Positions 13,916-21,987 of a DNA stretch of 26,980 nt are shown in pieces (within the stretch, counting starts at the first letter, position 1; the number at the start of each line of letters is the position of its first letter). The translations under genes and the position numbers were made by a program. Source of the DNA: Tannerella sp. Its GTDB lineage: Bacteria > Bacteroidota > Bacteroidia > Bacteroidales > Tannerellaceae. Below the pieces are notes generated by a model, which made no database searches, had not been told where the DNA came from, and saw only the letters and a program-made list of their open reading frames with translations. Location: the NCBI GenBank assembly GCA_031277235.1, contig JAITMT010000205.1, positions 1-26,980 on the forward strand, given 5' to 3'.

Positions 13916-14892
13916 TATACTACTTCCTTAAATTTTTCATTTTCGAGTTGATAGAAGGTGTTTTCTTTCAATTTTTTCCCGTCGATAATGGCTGATTTTA
14001 TAGACAGTAATTTACCGTTATTGTCTCTTTCAACAAGTACGATGGCACTGCCTTTTGGCGCCTTTGCCATTCCCATATAACCTGTCGAGATGGCTACGGA
14101 GTTTTCTCCTTTTACTGTTGCGGCGGACTGGTAGCCCGTATTCATTGCGACGGAATAGTTGCCCGTATTTGTCGCGGCGGACTGGTCGCCCGTATTCGTT
14201 GCGGCGGACTGGTAGCCCGTATTCATTGCGGCGGAATAGTTGCCCGTATTTGTCGCGACGGACTGGTAGCCCGTATTCGTTGCGGCGGAATAGTTGCCCG
14301 TATTCGTTGCGGCGGACTGGTCGCCCGTATTCGTTGCGGCGGACTGGTAGCCCGTATTCGTTGCGGCGGACTGGTAGCCCGTATTCATTGCGGCGGACTG
14401 GTAGCCCGTATTTGTCGCGGCGGACTGGTAGCCCGTATTCGTTGCGGCGGAATAGTTGCCCGTATTCGTTGCGGCGGAATAGTTGCCCGTATTCGTTGCG
14501 GCGGACTGGTAGCCCGTATTCGTTACGGCGGAATCTTTCCAATTTATTTTTTCAAGAATAAATTTTACACCAGCTGATATTAATCCGTGCAAATTGATTT
14601 CTGCCGCTATTTTTATTTTTTTGCAACATCGTTTTGTATCGGATTCACGCTGTTCGGACACGTCGCTTGCTTCAATTTGGCAATATCTTGAATCTGACGG
14701 TGGATAATAATAAAATATGTCAAGCGGATTTTCGCAAAAATGAAAACCGCTATTGCATAAATTGGCTGTTTCTTCTTCGTATTCATTGCCTATTTTAAAT
14801 TGGAATACTTCTCCGTTGGGAATGCATTGCAGTTTGCTGTTGAATCCCTTGTAGCCGGTAACGGTTGCTGTTTTGTTTTTTTCTTCTTCCAT
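13915..14892 (-). CDS. DUF7666-domain protein with a 9-residue repeat beta-solenoid
   Basis: 325 aa. Residues about 13-115 fit DUF7666, a phage family of unknown function: GYKGFNSKLQCIPNGEVFQF, CNSGFHFCENPLDIFYYYPP, SRYCQIEASD. Residues 125-259 are 15 tandem copies of NTGxxS[AV]A[TM], where xx is YQ, NY or DQ. A variant turn (VKGENSVAISTG) and a cap (GSAIVLVERDNNG) follow. The repeat layout resembles beta-solenoid heads such as YadA, which favours an elongated rod. The repeat is nearly identical at DNA level, so copy number probably varies. The gene ends at TAA 13917-13915. Confidence 0.75.
   Translation of the reverse strand: MEEEKNKTATVTGYKGFNSKLQCIPNGEVFQFKIGNEYEEETANLCNSGFHFCENPLDIFYYYPPSDSRYCQIEASDVSEQRESDTKRCCKKIKIAAEINLHGLISAGVKFILEKINWKDSAVTNTGYQSAATNTGNYSAATNTGNYSAATNTGYQSAATNTGYQSAAMNTGYQSAATNTGYQSAATNTGDQSAATNTGNYSAATNTGYQSVATNTGNYSAAMNTGYQSAATNTGDQSAATNTGNYSVAMNTGYQSAATVKGENSVAISTGYMGMAKAPKGSAIVLVERDNNGKLLSIKSAIIDGKKLKENTFYQLENEKFKEVV
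14116..14520 (-). repeat. 15-copy, 27-bp tandem repeat inside the DUF7666 gene
   Basis: Each 27-base unit encodes NTG, two variable residues, S[AV]A[TM]. Variable positions are YQ (8 copies), NY (5) and DQ (2). Other changes are single codons (A to V, T to M). Because 27 is divisible by three, other frames stay open across it on both strands. This is an intragenic minisatellite, not a CRISPR: the units are contiguous, with no spacers. Confidence 0.9.
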
Positions 14893-14927
14893 TGCTGTTG
14901 TTTTAAAAATTATGTTATTTCTGTTTA

Positions 14928-15227
14928 TTAATATAAGTCTTCTGAAAACAGTTTACTGTATGGGTTTGAGTTATAATCTTTGATTTGTCCCGCATTTACT
15001 GCGATAGTATAAGCTTCGATTCTATTCACAAATCTTCCTTTCGAGGTTAAAAAACCTTGTGTTTCCTTACCTTTAAATTCTTTTGGGCGAAGTGTAAAAA
15101 TAAGGTGATGACGGTATCCGCAGGCAACTATTCCCGTTCCATATTGTTTATGATGAGGATAATAATTTCCATCGTCAAAGTGTATTGCAGCACATAAGAT
15201 GTATTCCTGTCTCATTGTTTTCTGCAT
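14928..15227 (-). CDS. Conserved phage protein, function unknown
   Basis: 99 aa. EYILCAAIHFDDGNYY, CGYRHHLIFTLRP, QGFLTSKGRFVNRIEA, AGQI and the C-terminal SEDLY are family marks seen in many phage and phage-island genomes. The paired His in YRHH and the Arg residues of the GRFVNR block look functionally important, but I know of no established activity. ATG 15227 is two bases after the upstream TAG; Met5 is an alternative start. Confidence 0.65.
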   Translation of the reverse strand: MQKTMRQEYILCAAIHFDDGNYYPHHKQYGTGIVACGYRHHLIFTLRPKEFKGKETQGFLTSKGRFVNRIEAYTIAVNAGQIKDYNSNPYSKLFSEDLY

Positions 15228-15229
15228 TG

Positions 15230-15514
15230 CTATTGTTCTAAAAGTTTGTTTCTGGCTTCGTTAAGTTTTTCGATAACAACATCAATGCTTTCAACCCTGT
15301 TGAAATGAAATTCAATTGGGTTAATAAAGTCTGTTGAACGCATTTCCTTATATTCTTCATAGGAATCGCCTATTTTGGATGGATTATGCAGGAGGTTATC
15401 CGGTATCTGTCCAAATATGACCGGTACGTTAGTTGGAATGTTTCTGCCTAACGCGACAATGATGTCTCCACCGAATATTACGATTGCTCTTCCGTCTTCT
15501 GTTTTAAAAATCAT
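15230..15514 (-). CDS. Protein of unknown function
   Basis: 94 aa. The N-terminal part is beta-like (MIFKTEDGRAIVIFGGDII), followed by ALGRNIPTNVPVIFGQIP; the end is a helix (SIDVVIEKLNEARNKLLEQ). It begins eight bases after the stop of the upstream gene and ends two bases before the next start. No family recognised. Confidence 0.5.
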   Translation of the reverse strand: MIFKTEDGRAIVIFGGDIIVALGRNIPTNVPVIFGQIPDNLLHNPSKIGDSYEEYKEMRSTDFINPIEFHFNRVESIDVVIEKLNEARNKLLEQ

Positions 15515-15522
15515 GGGTGTTT

Positions 15523-15858
15523 CTATTTAAGTTCCAATTTGTTATCAAATACTCGAAAATACTTCATTCCATCTACGCCGGAATCGCAAAAAATCATGGT
15601 AAATTTTTCTCCGCGATAAACCCATTTTTTATAGAATCGTTGCGTATAGATATCATCTTGCCAATATTCATCCGTCGATTCTTCAATGTCTTTCCTGGTT
15701 TCCGCATAGACGACGCTACCGTCTTTTTCATCTCCAATTATTTGCCACCAGCAATCGGTACAATCGTCTATTGGATATATTACCCAATCTTTCCGGAAGC
15801 CTACATGGTCGTATATTGCTTGCTTGGCTTTATTGTAATTCCTTATTAGATTGTTCAT
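15523..15858 (-). CDS. Conserved phage protein of unknown function
   Basis: 111 aa, with many aromatic residues. WVIYPIDDCTDCWWQI and GSVVYAETRKDIEE, then YTQRFYKKWVYRGEKFTMI. The start overlaps the stop of the upstream 45-aa gene as ATGA, a coupling signature. It resembles short phage accessory proteins I have seen with a YPIDDxTDxxW motif, but no function is known. Confidence 0.5.
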   Translation of the reverse strand: MNNLIRNYNKAKQAIYDHVGFRKDWVIYPIDDCTDCWWQIIGDEKDGSVVYAETRKDIEESTDEYWQDDIYTQRFYKKWVYRGEKFTMIFCDSGVDGMKYFRVFDNKLELK

Positions 15859-15992
15859 AATTGTTCTTTTATTTTGTTTATCTCTTTAACTATTTTTCCG
15901 ATTCTTATTGACATCAGATAGTCAAGCAGTATTGTTTTTTCTTCTTTCGTCAAGTTGAAAGCCGGTTTATTCAAAAATTCTTCGATTGTCAT
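15855..15992 (-). CDS. Small helical protein, 45 aa
   Basis: ATG 15992 to TGA 15857-15855. Sequence begins MTIEEFLNKPAFNLTKEEK and is strongly helical and charged, ending NKIKEQL. The start lies just after the upstream TAA, and the TGA overlaps the next ATG (ATGA), so it fits the compact operon precisely. TGA acts as a stop here, which matters for the question of TGA reassignment. Confidence 0.55.
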   Translation of the reverse strand: MTIEEFLNKPAFNLTKEEKTILLDYLMSIRIGKIVKEINKIKEQL

Positions 15993-15993
15993 G

Positions 15994-16527
15994 TTAATAT
16001 CTATAATTTTTCGTAAAATGAATAATTGCTAATGGCTCTGACAAATCATAGTCCTTGAACCAGTCCTTAAAGTCTTGAAGTGAAAGTCCGTCGTTATGAG
16101 CTAAATTTGATGGTATCAATGCCAGTACCTCATTCGTTGAAGATTCACCGGGTTTTATTGCACGTGGAAAATTCAAATTAAAGCCGAAAAATGACAGTTT
16201 TTGCACTCCTATCTCGCTATCCCTGTCAAACCGAAACAATTCCCGTGTCTTGCTACGGTATGGCAATCCAGCCCATTCGTATAATACAAGGATTGCTTTT
16301 CCCGAATTTACTTCGTCTATGCGCTTCTTCCATAGCGGATAGTTTTTCCGGATGGTATGCAGTTTATTCGGTTTAGGCACCTGAAAGCATTCCTTTCTCA
16401 ATTTTTCATGTTTTCCAAGACCTGCCATTATCTTTTCGCGGAAAAAAGTATGCTCTCCCGCTCTCGGATGCGTTGCCGGAAAAAAACGGCTAATCACCAG
16501 TCTGTAAGTTTTGATTCTCTGTTTCAT
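15994..16527 (-). CDS. ASCH/PUA-like phage protein
   Basis: 177 aa. KLHTIRKNYPLWKKRIDEV followed by GKAILVLYEWAGLPYRSKT is the signature of ASCH-like (PUA-fold) domains found in many phages; KxHTxR and GxPYxSK are the recognisable marks. The N-terminus (VISRFFPATHPRAGEHTFF) and the C-terminus (DFKDWFKDYDLSEPLAII) complete the phage version. Probably binds RNA or modified nucleotides. It overlaps the methyltransferase 3' end by 38 bases. Confidence 0.6.
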   Translation of the reverse strand: MKQRIKTYRLVISRFFPATHPRAGEHTFFREKIMAGLGKHEKLRKECFQVPKPNKLHTIRKNYPLWKKRIDEVNSGKAILVLYEWAGLPYRSKTRELFRFDRDSEIGVQKLSFFGFNLNFPRAIKPGESSTNEVLALIPSNLAHNDGLSLQDFKDWFKDYDLSEPLAIIHFTKNYRY

Positions 16528-18271
16528 ATCGGTTTACATTTGATTTTTTGATATTTCTTTTTAATATTTCCAAGACCAGCGCCTCGCAAAGCACGCGGGC
16601 CATATTCACTTCCACGGCATTCCCGATGTATTTCTTCTGTTCCGCTTGAGTTCCAATAAGCGTATAATCTTCCGGAAAACCCATTATAAGTTTCAGTTCC
16701 GGTATTTTAAGCATTCGCATCCTTATGTCCGCAATACCGTATAAAGCCATAAACTCTTTAATTTTCCGCATGGGTTCGGTGTCCGTTTCGTAAACCTCTA
16801 TCGCAATACCGTCTTCGGTAGAAATCAAATAGGGCGGCTGTTTATCCATACGCGCAATAAGCGTAAAACAGGGAGCATCAATGTTTCCGCCTTTACTGCA
16901 ATACTGCGGATTCATCAGAAATCTACAGTTTACAAGATTGTATTTGGGATTTGCCGTAATACAGCCAAGCGGATTTTCAATTCCGGACGGTTTGGATTGT
17001 CCATATTGCTGGTCAATGAATTTACATTGTACCATGTTTTGTTTTGGCGATGTCATTACTGCCGGACATGGCCGGTTTATATCCGAAATTTGCCCTCCGC
17101 CTGAATAATTATTGACTATGAATTTGACTTGCACCAACTCCTGATTTCCGCCGGTGGCAGTTATGGTTCGAGCCGGTCGCTCTACGGAAATTACTTTATG
17201 CAGGGGATTCCCGCTATTCCGTTGCTGTATAAAACTTGCGCTGACAAGCGAATGGTGGTCAATCGCCGTTACCGTGTCTGCCGGTTCGTCAATGCTTTTA
17301 TTCTTGCTTTCAGGGTGTCCGCCGTAATATTTTGACAGAAACTTTGCCTGTACAAGCCCAAACCTGTTTGCTGTTGTAACCACTCCGCACGGATTGTCTA
17401 TTGATTTTGCCGTTTGTCCGTATGTCCGATTGAAGTTTTTCCCAATGCCGTAATATTCCGATAGAAATTTATCTTTCCCACCCGCTACAAACTTAATCAA
17501 TCCTGCATAAATCCGCTCCAAAGTTTTATCTGAAAGCGATTTTTTACGCATAAAAATACTTTCGCCCTCATCCGAAAAATCCAAAACATCCTTCACCGGC
17601 TTCCACCTTTTCAGGTTATCGAATAAATCCTTACCACCGTTTTTTGCATGTGTCGGATGCGGAAAAACGATCGGCAATCCATGTTTGGCGAAAATGCCGA
17701 AATAACGCTTGCGACTGGTATAGGCTCCGAAATCCGCGGCGTTTAAAATCCTGTGGCTGAATCCATAGCCATATTTCCTGATGGTATTAATCCATTTCAT
17801 ATAAAGCCTCCCCCTGTCCCTGCTCGCCGGTTTTCCGTTATCGCAAAGGTCTCCCCAACACATAAATTCCTCCACGTTCTCGACTTGAATATAATCGGGA
17901 TTGATAGCCTCAATATACCGGTACAAATGTTCCGCCAGCGTCCTACTGTCAGCGTCGCGCGACTGTCCGCCTTTTGCCCTGCTGAAATTCGTGCATTCAA
18001 GAGAAGCCCACAAAACTGTTTTTGCATGGGCATATCCGGTTCTCATTTTTTCAACATGCGAAACAAGAGGCGACAATTCCAGCGTGCGGATATCTTCCGT
18101 AAAATGCAGCGTATCGGGATGATTGGCGGCATGACTGGCTATGGCATTTGCATCGTGATTGACACAGACGATTACTTTGGCGCATTTTTCACCGTTGTGT
18201 TTTGCCAGTTCTACCCCGGTAGAAGTTCCGCCCGCGCCGCAAAACAAATCCACGTACAGCAATTCAATCAT
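16490..18271 (-). CDS. DNA (cytosine-5) methyltransferase
   Basis: 593 aa. Motif I is DLFCGAGGTSTG (8-19). The catalytic Cys93 lies in ASLECTNFSRAKGG, a phage-type variant of the usual PCQ motif. ENV (131-133) is motif VI, the SRKR segment (186-189) corresponds to motif VIII, and YIGNAV near 550 is motif IX/X. Between 268 and 483 there are six imperfect repeats of 34-40 residues (Phe-x-x-x-Tyr-Gly, Ile-Asp-x-Pro, then Leu-Val at the end). These probably form the target recognition region. No cognate endonuclease is adjacent, so a solitary modification enzyme is likely. Its ATG overlaps the YopX stop (ATGA). Confidence 0.85.
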   Translation of the reverse strand: MIELLYVDLFCGAGGTSTGVELAKHNGEKCAKVIVCVNHDANAIASHAANHPDTLHFTEDIRTLELSPLVSHVEKMRTGYAHAKTVLWASLECTNFSRAKGGQSRDADSRTLAEHLYRYIEAINPDYIQVENVEEFMCWGDLCDNGKPASRDRGRLYMKWINTIRKYGYGFSHRILNAADFGAYTSRKRYFGIFAKHGLPIVFPHPTHAKNGGKDLFDNLKRWKPVKDVLDFSDEGESIFMRKKSLSDKTLERIYAGLIKFVAGGKDKFLSEYYGIGKNFNRTYGQTAKSIDNPCGVVTTANRFGLVQAKFLSKYYGGHPESKNKSIDEPADTVTAIDHHSLVSASFIQQRNSGNPLHKVISVERPARTITATGGNQELVQVKFIVNNYSGGGQISDINRPCPAVMTSPKQNMVQCKFIDQQYGQSKPSGIENPLGCITANPKYNLVNCRFLMNPQYCSKGGNIDAPCFTLIARMDKQPPYLISTEDGIAIEVYETDTEPMRKIKEFMALYGIADIRMRMLKIPELKLIMGFPEDYTLIGTQAEQKKYIGNAVEVNMARVLCEALVLEILKRNIKKSNVNRYETENQNLQTGD

Positions 18272-18657
18272 TTCTGAAATATTTTTAAGTTTTCATCGTG
18301 AATATTTCCAATGACTTGAATTTCTTTAACATCAATATCTGTGTCAAACCAATATCTTCCATTAACAGTATTTAAACTTTGCTCATACAATTCAAAACCT
18401 GCGACAATATAAGACCACTTGACAATATGAATTAGACCGTTATTAATATTTACAACAATATCTCCTTCATAAATCTCCTTTCCGTTCCTGTCCTTTAAGC
18501 CCGTAAACTGTCCGACCGTTTCGGAGATTGCCTTGACAACATCCGTATTTTCATCGGAAAGCCAGATTCCATCACCATCGCAGATGTACGTTTCAGAACC
18601 AGCAATCCATATTTTGTTATCTATCCGTTTTCCTTTAAATTTTATCTCTCTATTCAT
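18268..18657 (-). CDS. YopX family protein
   Basis: 129 aa. MNREIKFKGKRIDNKIWIAG, VGQFTGLKDRNGKEIYEGDI and the end VIGNIHDENL are the standard YopX marks. YopX proteins are common in Firmicutes and Bacteroidetes phages and have an SH3-like beta fold with no known enzymatic role. The stop TGA overlaps the ATG of the methyltransferase, so the two are probably co-translated. Confidence 0.9.
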   Translation of the reverse strand: MNREIKFKGKRIDNKIWIAGSETYICDGDGIWLSDENTDVVKAISETVGQFTGLKDRNGKEIYEGDIVVNINNGLIHIVKWSYIVAGFELYEQSLNTVNGRYWFDTDIDVKEIQVIGNIHDENLKIFQK

Positions 18658-18679
18658 ATAAAAATCTTTTTGTTATTTA

Positions 18680-18991
18680 TTATTTTCTGTTAAACCAAGT
18701 CAATCCTCCATTCTGTTCCAACTCGTCGTCAAGCATTTTATAATCGGGATTGCCTTCCTCGTAACAGCATATAAGAGTATATACGCAATGGCGAAGATCA
18801 GTCATATCTTTCTCCAAGTCTTCTCTCTCAACTAAAATATCGCCACGATACCATATATCCCTGCCTCTCTCGTCCCGGTTGTCATCCAGTATGGAATGCG
18901 ATTCCGGCATTATTCCCGCATTCAGTGTTTTTATCACATTATCTAATGCATATGCAGTCTGTAACCGCAAGTTGTTAAAATTTACTTTCAT
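18680..18991 (-). CDS. Protein of unknown function
   Basis: 103 aa from ATG 18991 (MKVNFNNLRLQTAYALDN). A longer frame from 19033 overlaps the upstream stop and is less likely. VIKTLNAGIMPE, WYRGDILVEREDLEKDMTDL and CCYEEGNPDYKMLDDELEQN suggest a helical, acidic protein. Not recognised, though it looks like the short operon proteins of Bacteroidetes phages. Confidence 0.5.
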   Translation of the reverse strand: MKVNFNNLRLQTAYALDNVIKTLNAGIMPESHSILDDNRDERGRDIWYRGDILVEREDLEKDMTDLRHCVYTLICCYEEGNPDYKMLDDELEQNGGLTWFNRK

Positions 18992-19019
18992 ATTCTTTGT
19001 CAGATATTTAAATTGTTTC

Positions 19020-19418
19020 TTAAACTTTACCAAAATAACACACTCCGCCGTAAGTTAAATCTGCGCCCGGAAACTGTTTCTTATGCCATTCCAAATATCC
19101 ATCCGGCGTATATCCATCGGTTATTTCCGATTCAAAGTATTCATTATAATCATCTTCGGTAAAAATTCCCGAATGATTTAATCCGGCGTCTTCCATGTAT
19201 TGTTCCGTTTCCATGTATTGTTGAACTCTTTCCATTTCATCGTAACGATCATTACGCCATCCATGACTATCTACGTATGCCAAAAATCCCTGTTTATGGA
19301 GATTGATCTGGTCTCTATAATGAAATGTTATTAATTGTTTTCCGTTGCCAAATTTTTTGGGAATTAGGAACAGTTCAAGTTCGGGATGTTTTTTTATATA
19401 CTTTTCTGCTTTTGTCAT
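19020..19418 (-). CDS. Protein of unknown function
   Basis: 132 aa from ATG 19418 (MTKAEKYIKKHPELELFLIP), preceded by AAAG-type purines. The 161-codon frame from 19505 would run through the radical SAM gene and is rejected. The rest is rich in Tyr, Asp and Gln (YMETEQYMEDAGLNHSG, then DDYNEYFESEI and GYTPDGYLEWHKKQF). No family recognised. Confidence 0.5.
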   Translation of the reverse strand: MTKAEKYIKKHPELELFLIPKKFGNGKQLITFHYRDQINLHKQGFLAYVDSHGWRNDRYDEMERVQQYMETEQYMEDAGLNHSGIFTEDDYNEYFESEITDGYTPDGYLEWHKKQFPGADLTYGGVCYFGKV

Positions 19419-19431
19419 GTTCTTTATAATT

Positions 19432-20253
19432 TCAACTGTAAAAAATATTATAATCCCTATCCACGCAAAGTTTCGGCAACTCTGCACGGTCAATATTGGC
19501 AGCATTCAAAAGACTGTCCTTGAAATAAATTAGGATTTCGGCAAATTGATTCAATATCAATATATTTTCAACAAATCTTATCAATTTGTCTTTTTCATAT
19601 TTTTTTCCGCTTTCCAAGCCAATTTTATAATGATCGCAAAATAATTTAGTTTCATAAATCATTTTGTAACTGCTTTCAAAGTCAATCACCGGTTCAATGC
19701 TTGCCCACGTCTTAAAGCCAGCTTCATGCAGTTTCCGCATGGCGTTTATGCGTTCGGCATTGGTAGAAGCATTGGGTTCAAGTTCATCGTGTCCGGTCAA
19801 AGTGAATCCAAAAGCGATTTTGTTCTTTTTCTCCAGAAATTTACTATAAGTTTCATACTTAAAATATCTCATCCAATCAGTACATTTTGTTAGAATTATT
19901 ACAGGCACTTGGTTGTTAAAACATATTCTAATTGCTGCCCAAGTTATAGATAAACAAATTTCCAACATCGGATCTGTTGTAAACGATAAAAATAGCCCGT
20001 ACTTCTGCAATTCCTGCAAATTGTTTCTCAATTCCATCTCAAACACCTCAATCGCGTGGCTTTCGTTTCTGAAACACTTTTTAAGTTTCACTTCGTTACT
20101 GCCCAATACTTTTTTGAATCTTCCATTTTTATTGTAACAATACAAGCAGCCGACCGGACATCCGACATGGAAATTGCACGCCCATCGGGCATATTCTGCT
20201 GCTTTTCCTTTTGGAGTGTAAATTGCATCTCCGTTAAATTCTTTTTCTTTCAT
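19432..20253 (-). CDS. Radical SAM protein of the SPL-like group
   Basis: 273 aa. GCPVGCLYCYN holds the Cys triad Cys32-x3-Cys36-x2-Cys39 that binds the 4Fe-4S cluster and S-adenosylmethionine. The opening IYTPKGKAAEYARWACN and later LFLSFTTDPMLEI, VIILTKCTDW, FGFTLTGHDELEPNAST and TWASIEPVIDF fit the COG1533/SplB-like family that includes spore photoproduct lyase. Without experimental data the substrate is unknown; nucleic-acid repair or modification would suit the context. It ends in TGA at 19434-19432. Confidence 0.75.
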   Translation of the reverse strand: MKEKEFNGDAIYTPKGKAAEYARWACNFHVGCPVGCLYCYNKNGRFKKVLGSNEVKLKKCFRNESHAIEVFEMELRNNLQELQKYGLFLSFTTDPMLEICLSITWAAIRICFNNQVPVIILTKCTDWMRYFKYETYSKFLEKKNKIAFGFTLTGHDELEPNASTNAERINAMRKLHEAGFKTWASIEPVIDFESSYKMIYETKLFCDHYKIGLESGKKYEKDKLIRFVENILILNQFAEILIYFKDSLLNAANIDRAELPKLCVDRDYNIFYS

Positions 20254-20282
20254 ATTCTCAATTTTATTTATTTCTCCTGTTA

Positions 20283-20327
20283 TTACTCTTGGAATTTTTC
20301 TGCAATTCTTTCGTCTATTGTTGTCAT
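20283..20327 (-). other. Possible 14-codon leader ORF
   Basis: ATG overlaps the TGA stop of the interrupted gene (ATGA) and reads MTTIDERIAEKFQE, then TAA TAA. It may be a small leader or the remnant of a truncated gene. A purine-rich AGGAGAAA lies between it and the radical SAM start. Confidence 0.25.
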
Positions 20328-20761
20328 AATTGTTTATTTTTAAATGCTTTTCCTAATGTCCATGCGTAAGTAACCCATCTGTTTAATGAAGTACGGTTGT
20401 CGTTTTCATATTTTCTTTTGAACTGTTCCAGTTTATCCGGGTCGGTTATGGATTCAATAGCGGTTTCGTATAGTTTTCGTCCATTAACATCTCCGTAAGC
20501 GAACGATAGAAATGCGTCGGCAATTTCCTCTATGTGTTCGGTCAGAAACTTGTCAAGATCATCTGTTCCCAGATATTTCCTGTAAATATCCAGACGTTTA
20601 TTTTCATCGATAAAAACAGTCATTGTTTCCAAGTTTTTGCCATCTTCGCGTGTGCATCCTGCTTTTCCTTCAGCTAAAAGAGCCGCAGTCATCCATGCTA
20701 TTGCGTCGTTTTCAGCGACAAATGTTATGGGATCGCTTGGTGTTATAAATTCGTAAATCAA
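20324..20761 (-). pseudogene. 3' part (145 codons) of a phage gene split by the TnpB element
   Basis: From codon TTG at 20761 to TGA 20326-20324. Conserved-looking sequence begins right at the junction: LIYEFITPSDPITFVAENDA, then LLAEGKAGCTREDGKNL and ENDNRTSLNRWVTYAWTLGK. I recall similar phage proteins beginning YxFxxPSDPxTF but know no function. The ORF visible from 20842 reads into the transposon end and that part is artificial. If 20762-22040 is removed, this continues in frame from the fragment at 22041-22082 to give a 159-aa protein. A rescue start inside the element (TTG or upstream) could still express a variant. Confidence 0.7.
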
Positions 20762-20778
20762 GGCACTTCTAATAATTA
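20762..20778. repeat. Inverted repeat, end distal to the tnpB start
   Basis: GGCACTTCTAATAATTA on the plus strand pairs with 22024-22040 apart from one base. It contains the tnpB stop codon. Confidence 0.75.
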
Positions 20779-21983
20779 GATTTGTTAAAACAAATTTTAA
20801 CCGGACTGCCCACGCGCCCTCTACAGGATAAGAATACTTCATCTCCCGCTACTTTTCTCAAGATATTGAATGCTCCGTTCACATCGGCATTGATGAGGAC
20901 GCCTTCTCCACTGCGGAAAAGTCCCCTCTTTATTCTTTTACCTTTGTAAACGTCATGCCTTCCAATACTTTCCAAATCCGGCGAACTGCATTTTGAAGTG
21001 TACGATTCGTTTATGCAAACAAATCCTGTTCCTTGCCGCCCGGATTTATACCTTACCTGCCGGATGAACGTGTCGAACGGAATCTGTACAAAATTCTGAT
21101 TGTTCCGTTTTCCGATATTTACGTTCTGTTTCCATCCGTCGTTATGACCGACGACTATTGTATTAATGTCGTGGTCTCTACATTTCTGTATTATCATTTT
21201 GCTTGTTTTATGTAAATAATCCTTGATTTTATTGTTTCTTTTGAGCGTCAGTCTCCGGGTAGCCCTTGAACTTTCCCTGTTCTGACACTTTTTCAGTTTG
21301 CCCTTCAATTCGGCCATGCGTTTGTTGTAATACTGGTTGATTGATTTGAGGGGTCTTCCATTGATTATGAAAGGTTTTGTTTCCGTGGATACGCACGTTG
21401 CCAGATTGTTTACTCCCGTGTCTATGGCAAGGTATTTTCCGTTGTTTATTTTGGATTCCGTGTCGGGAACTTCATAAATGACTTCGCAGACATAGTATCC
21501 TGCTTTGGGCACAAATCTAACCTGCTTGATATTTTCTACCTTTGTTCCAACCGGTTTTATGCCTTCCTTTTTAGGAAAATGAATATAGTTATTTTTGACT
21601 GAAATCTGCTGACCGGTATAAATTAGTATATTTCTGCCTTCGGTCTTGTGTTTGTACCCTGGAAATTTGGGACAGCCTGTAAACTTGCCTTTATCTCTTT
21701 TTCAGGCTTTTATTGCCTTGAAAAATGACGTTAGATTTTTGTCAAGCAATTTCAATACCTGCTGTGCCGATTGAGTCGAGAGTTCCCTGTAATCGAACTG
21801 ATTGTCCGTTTTGAATATTCTGTCGAGTTCATTATATCTGATTCAGTTTCCGGACTTGAGAAATTCCTGTTTAACTGTATATAATGCGGCATTATACAGG
21901 TTTTTTGACCTGTAACACGCTCCGTCTATTCGTCCGTAGGACGAATGACTCGGCTTGACTATATGCTGTTCTACCAGATTCAT
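20769..21983 (-). CDS. tnpB: TnpB-family RNA-guided nuclease with two in-frame TGA codons
   Basis: Read from ATG 21983, 404 codons to TAG 20771-20769, broken only by TGA at codon 47 (21845-21843) and codon 94 (21704-21702). The two contexts are FLKSGN-TGA-IRYNEL and FFKAIKA-TGA-KRDKGKF, where related TnpB proteins commonly have Trp (GKWIRYNEL, AIKDWKK). RuvC-I is LAIDTGVNN (Asp188). The usual RuvC-II Glu is replaced (IVVGHNDGWKQ), but INESYTSKCS supplies Glu326. RuvC-III is INADVNGAFN (Asp367). The zinc knuckle is reduced to one Cys. TnpB cuts DNA guided by an RNA from the element's own end. Either nearly intact with TGA read as Trp, or a pseudogene by two transitions. The 247-codon frame from GTG 21512 lacks the N-terminal domain. 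Confidence 0.8.
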
Positions 21984-21987
21984 GCTG

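Noticed and set aside
14116..14520. Possible CRISPR array
   Set aside because: The 27-bp units are contiguous with no unique spacers, and they encode a regular 9-residue protein repeat.
14030..14561. Long open frames on both strands across the repeat region (168-170 codons)
   Set aside because: They arise because the 27-bp repeat has no stop in those frames; the DUF7666 frame has conserved flanking domains and fits the operon.
17753..18277. 174-codon plus-strand ORF
   Set aside because: Shadow of the C5 methyltransferase; the minus frame carries all the catalytic motifs.
20769..21512. Short 247-codon TnpB frame starting at GTG 21512 as the real gene
   Set aside because: It would lack the N-terminal domain that is present upstream in the same frame, interrupted only by two TGA codons.
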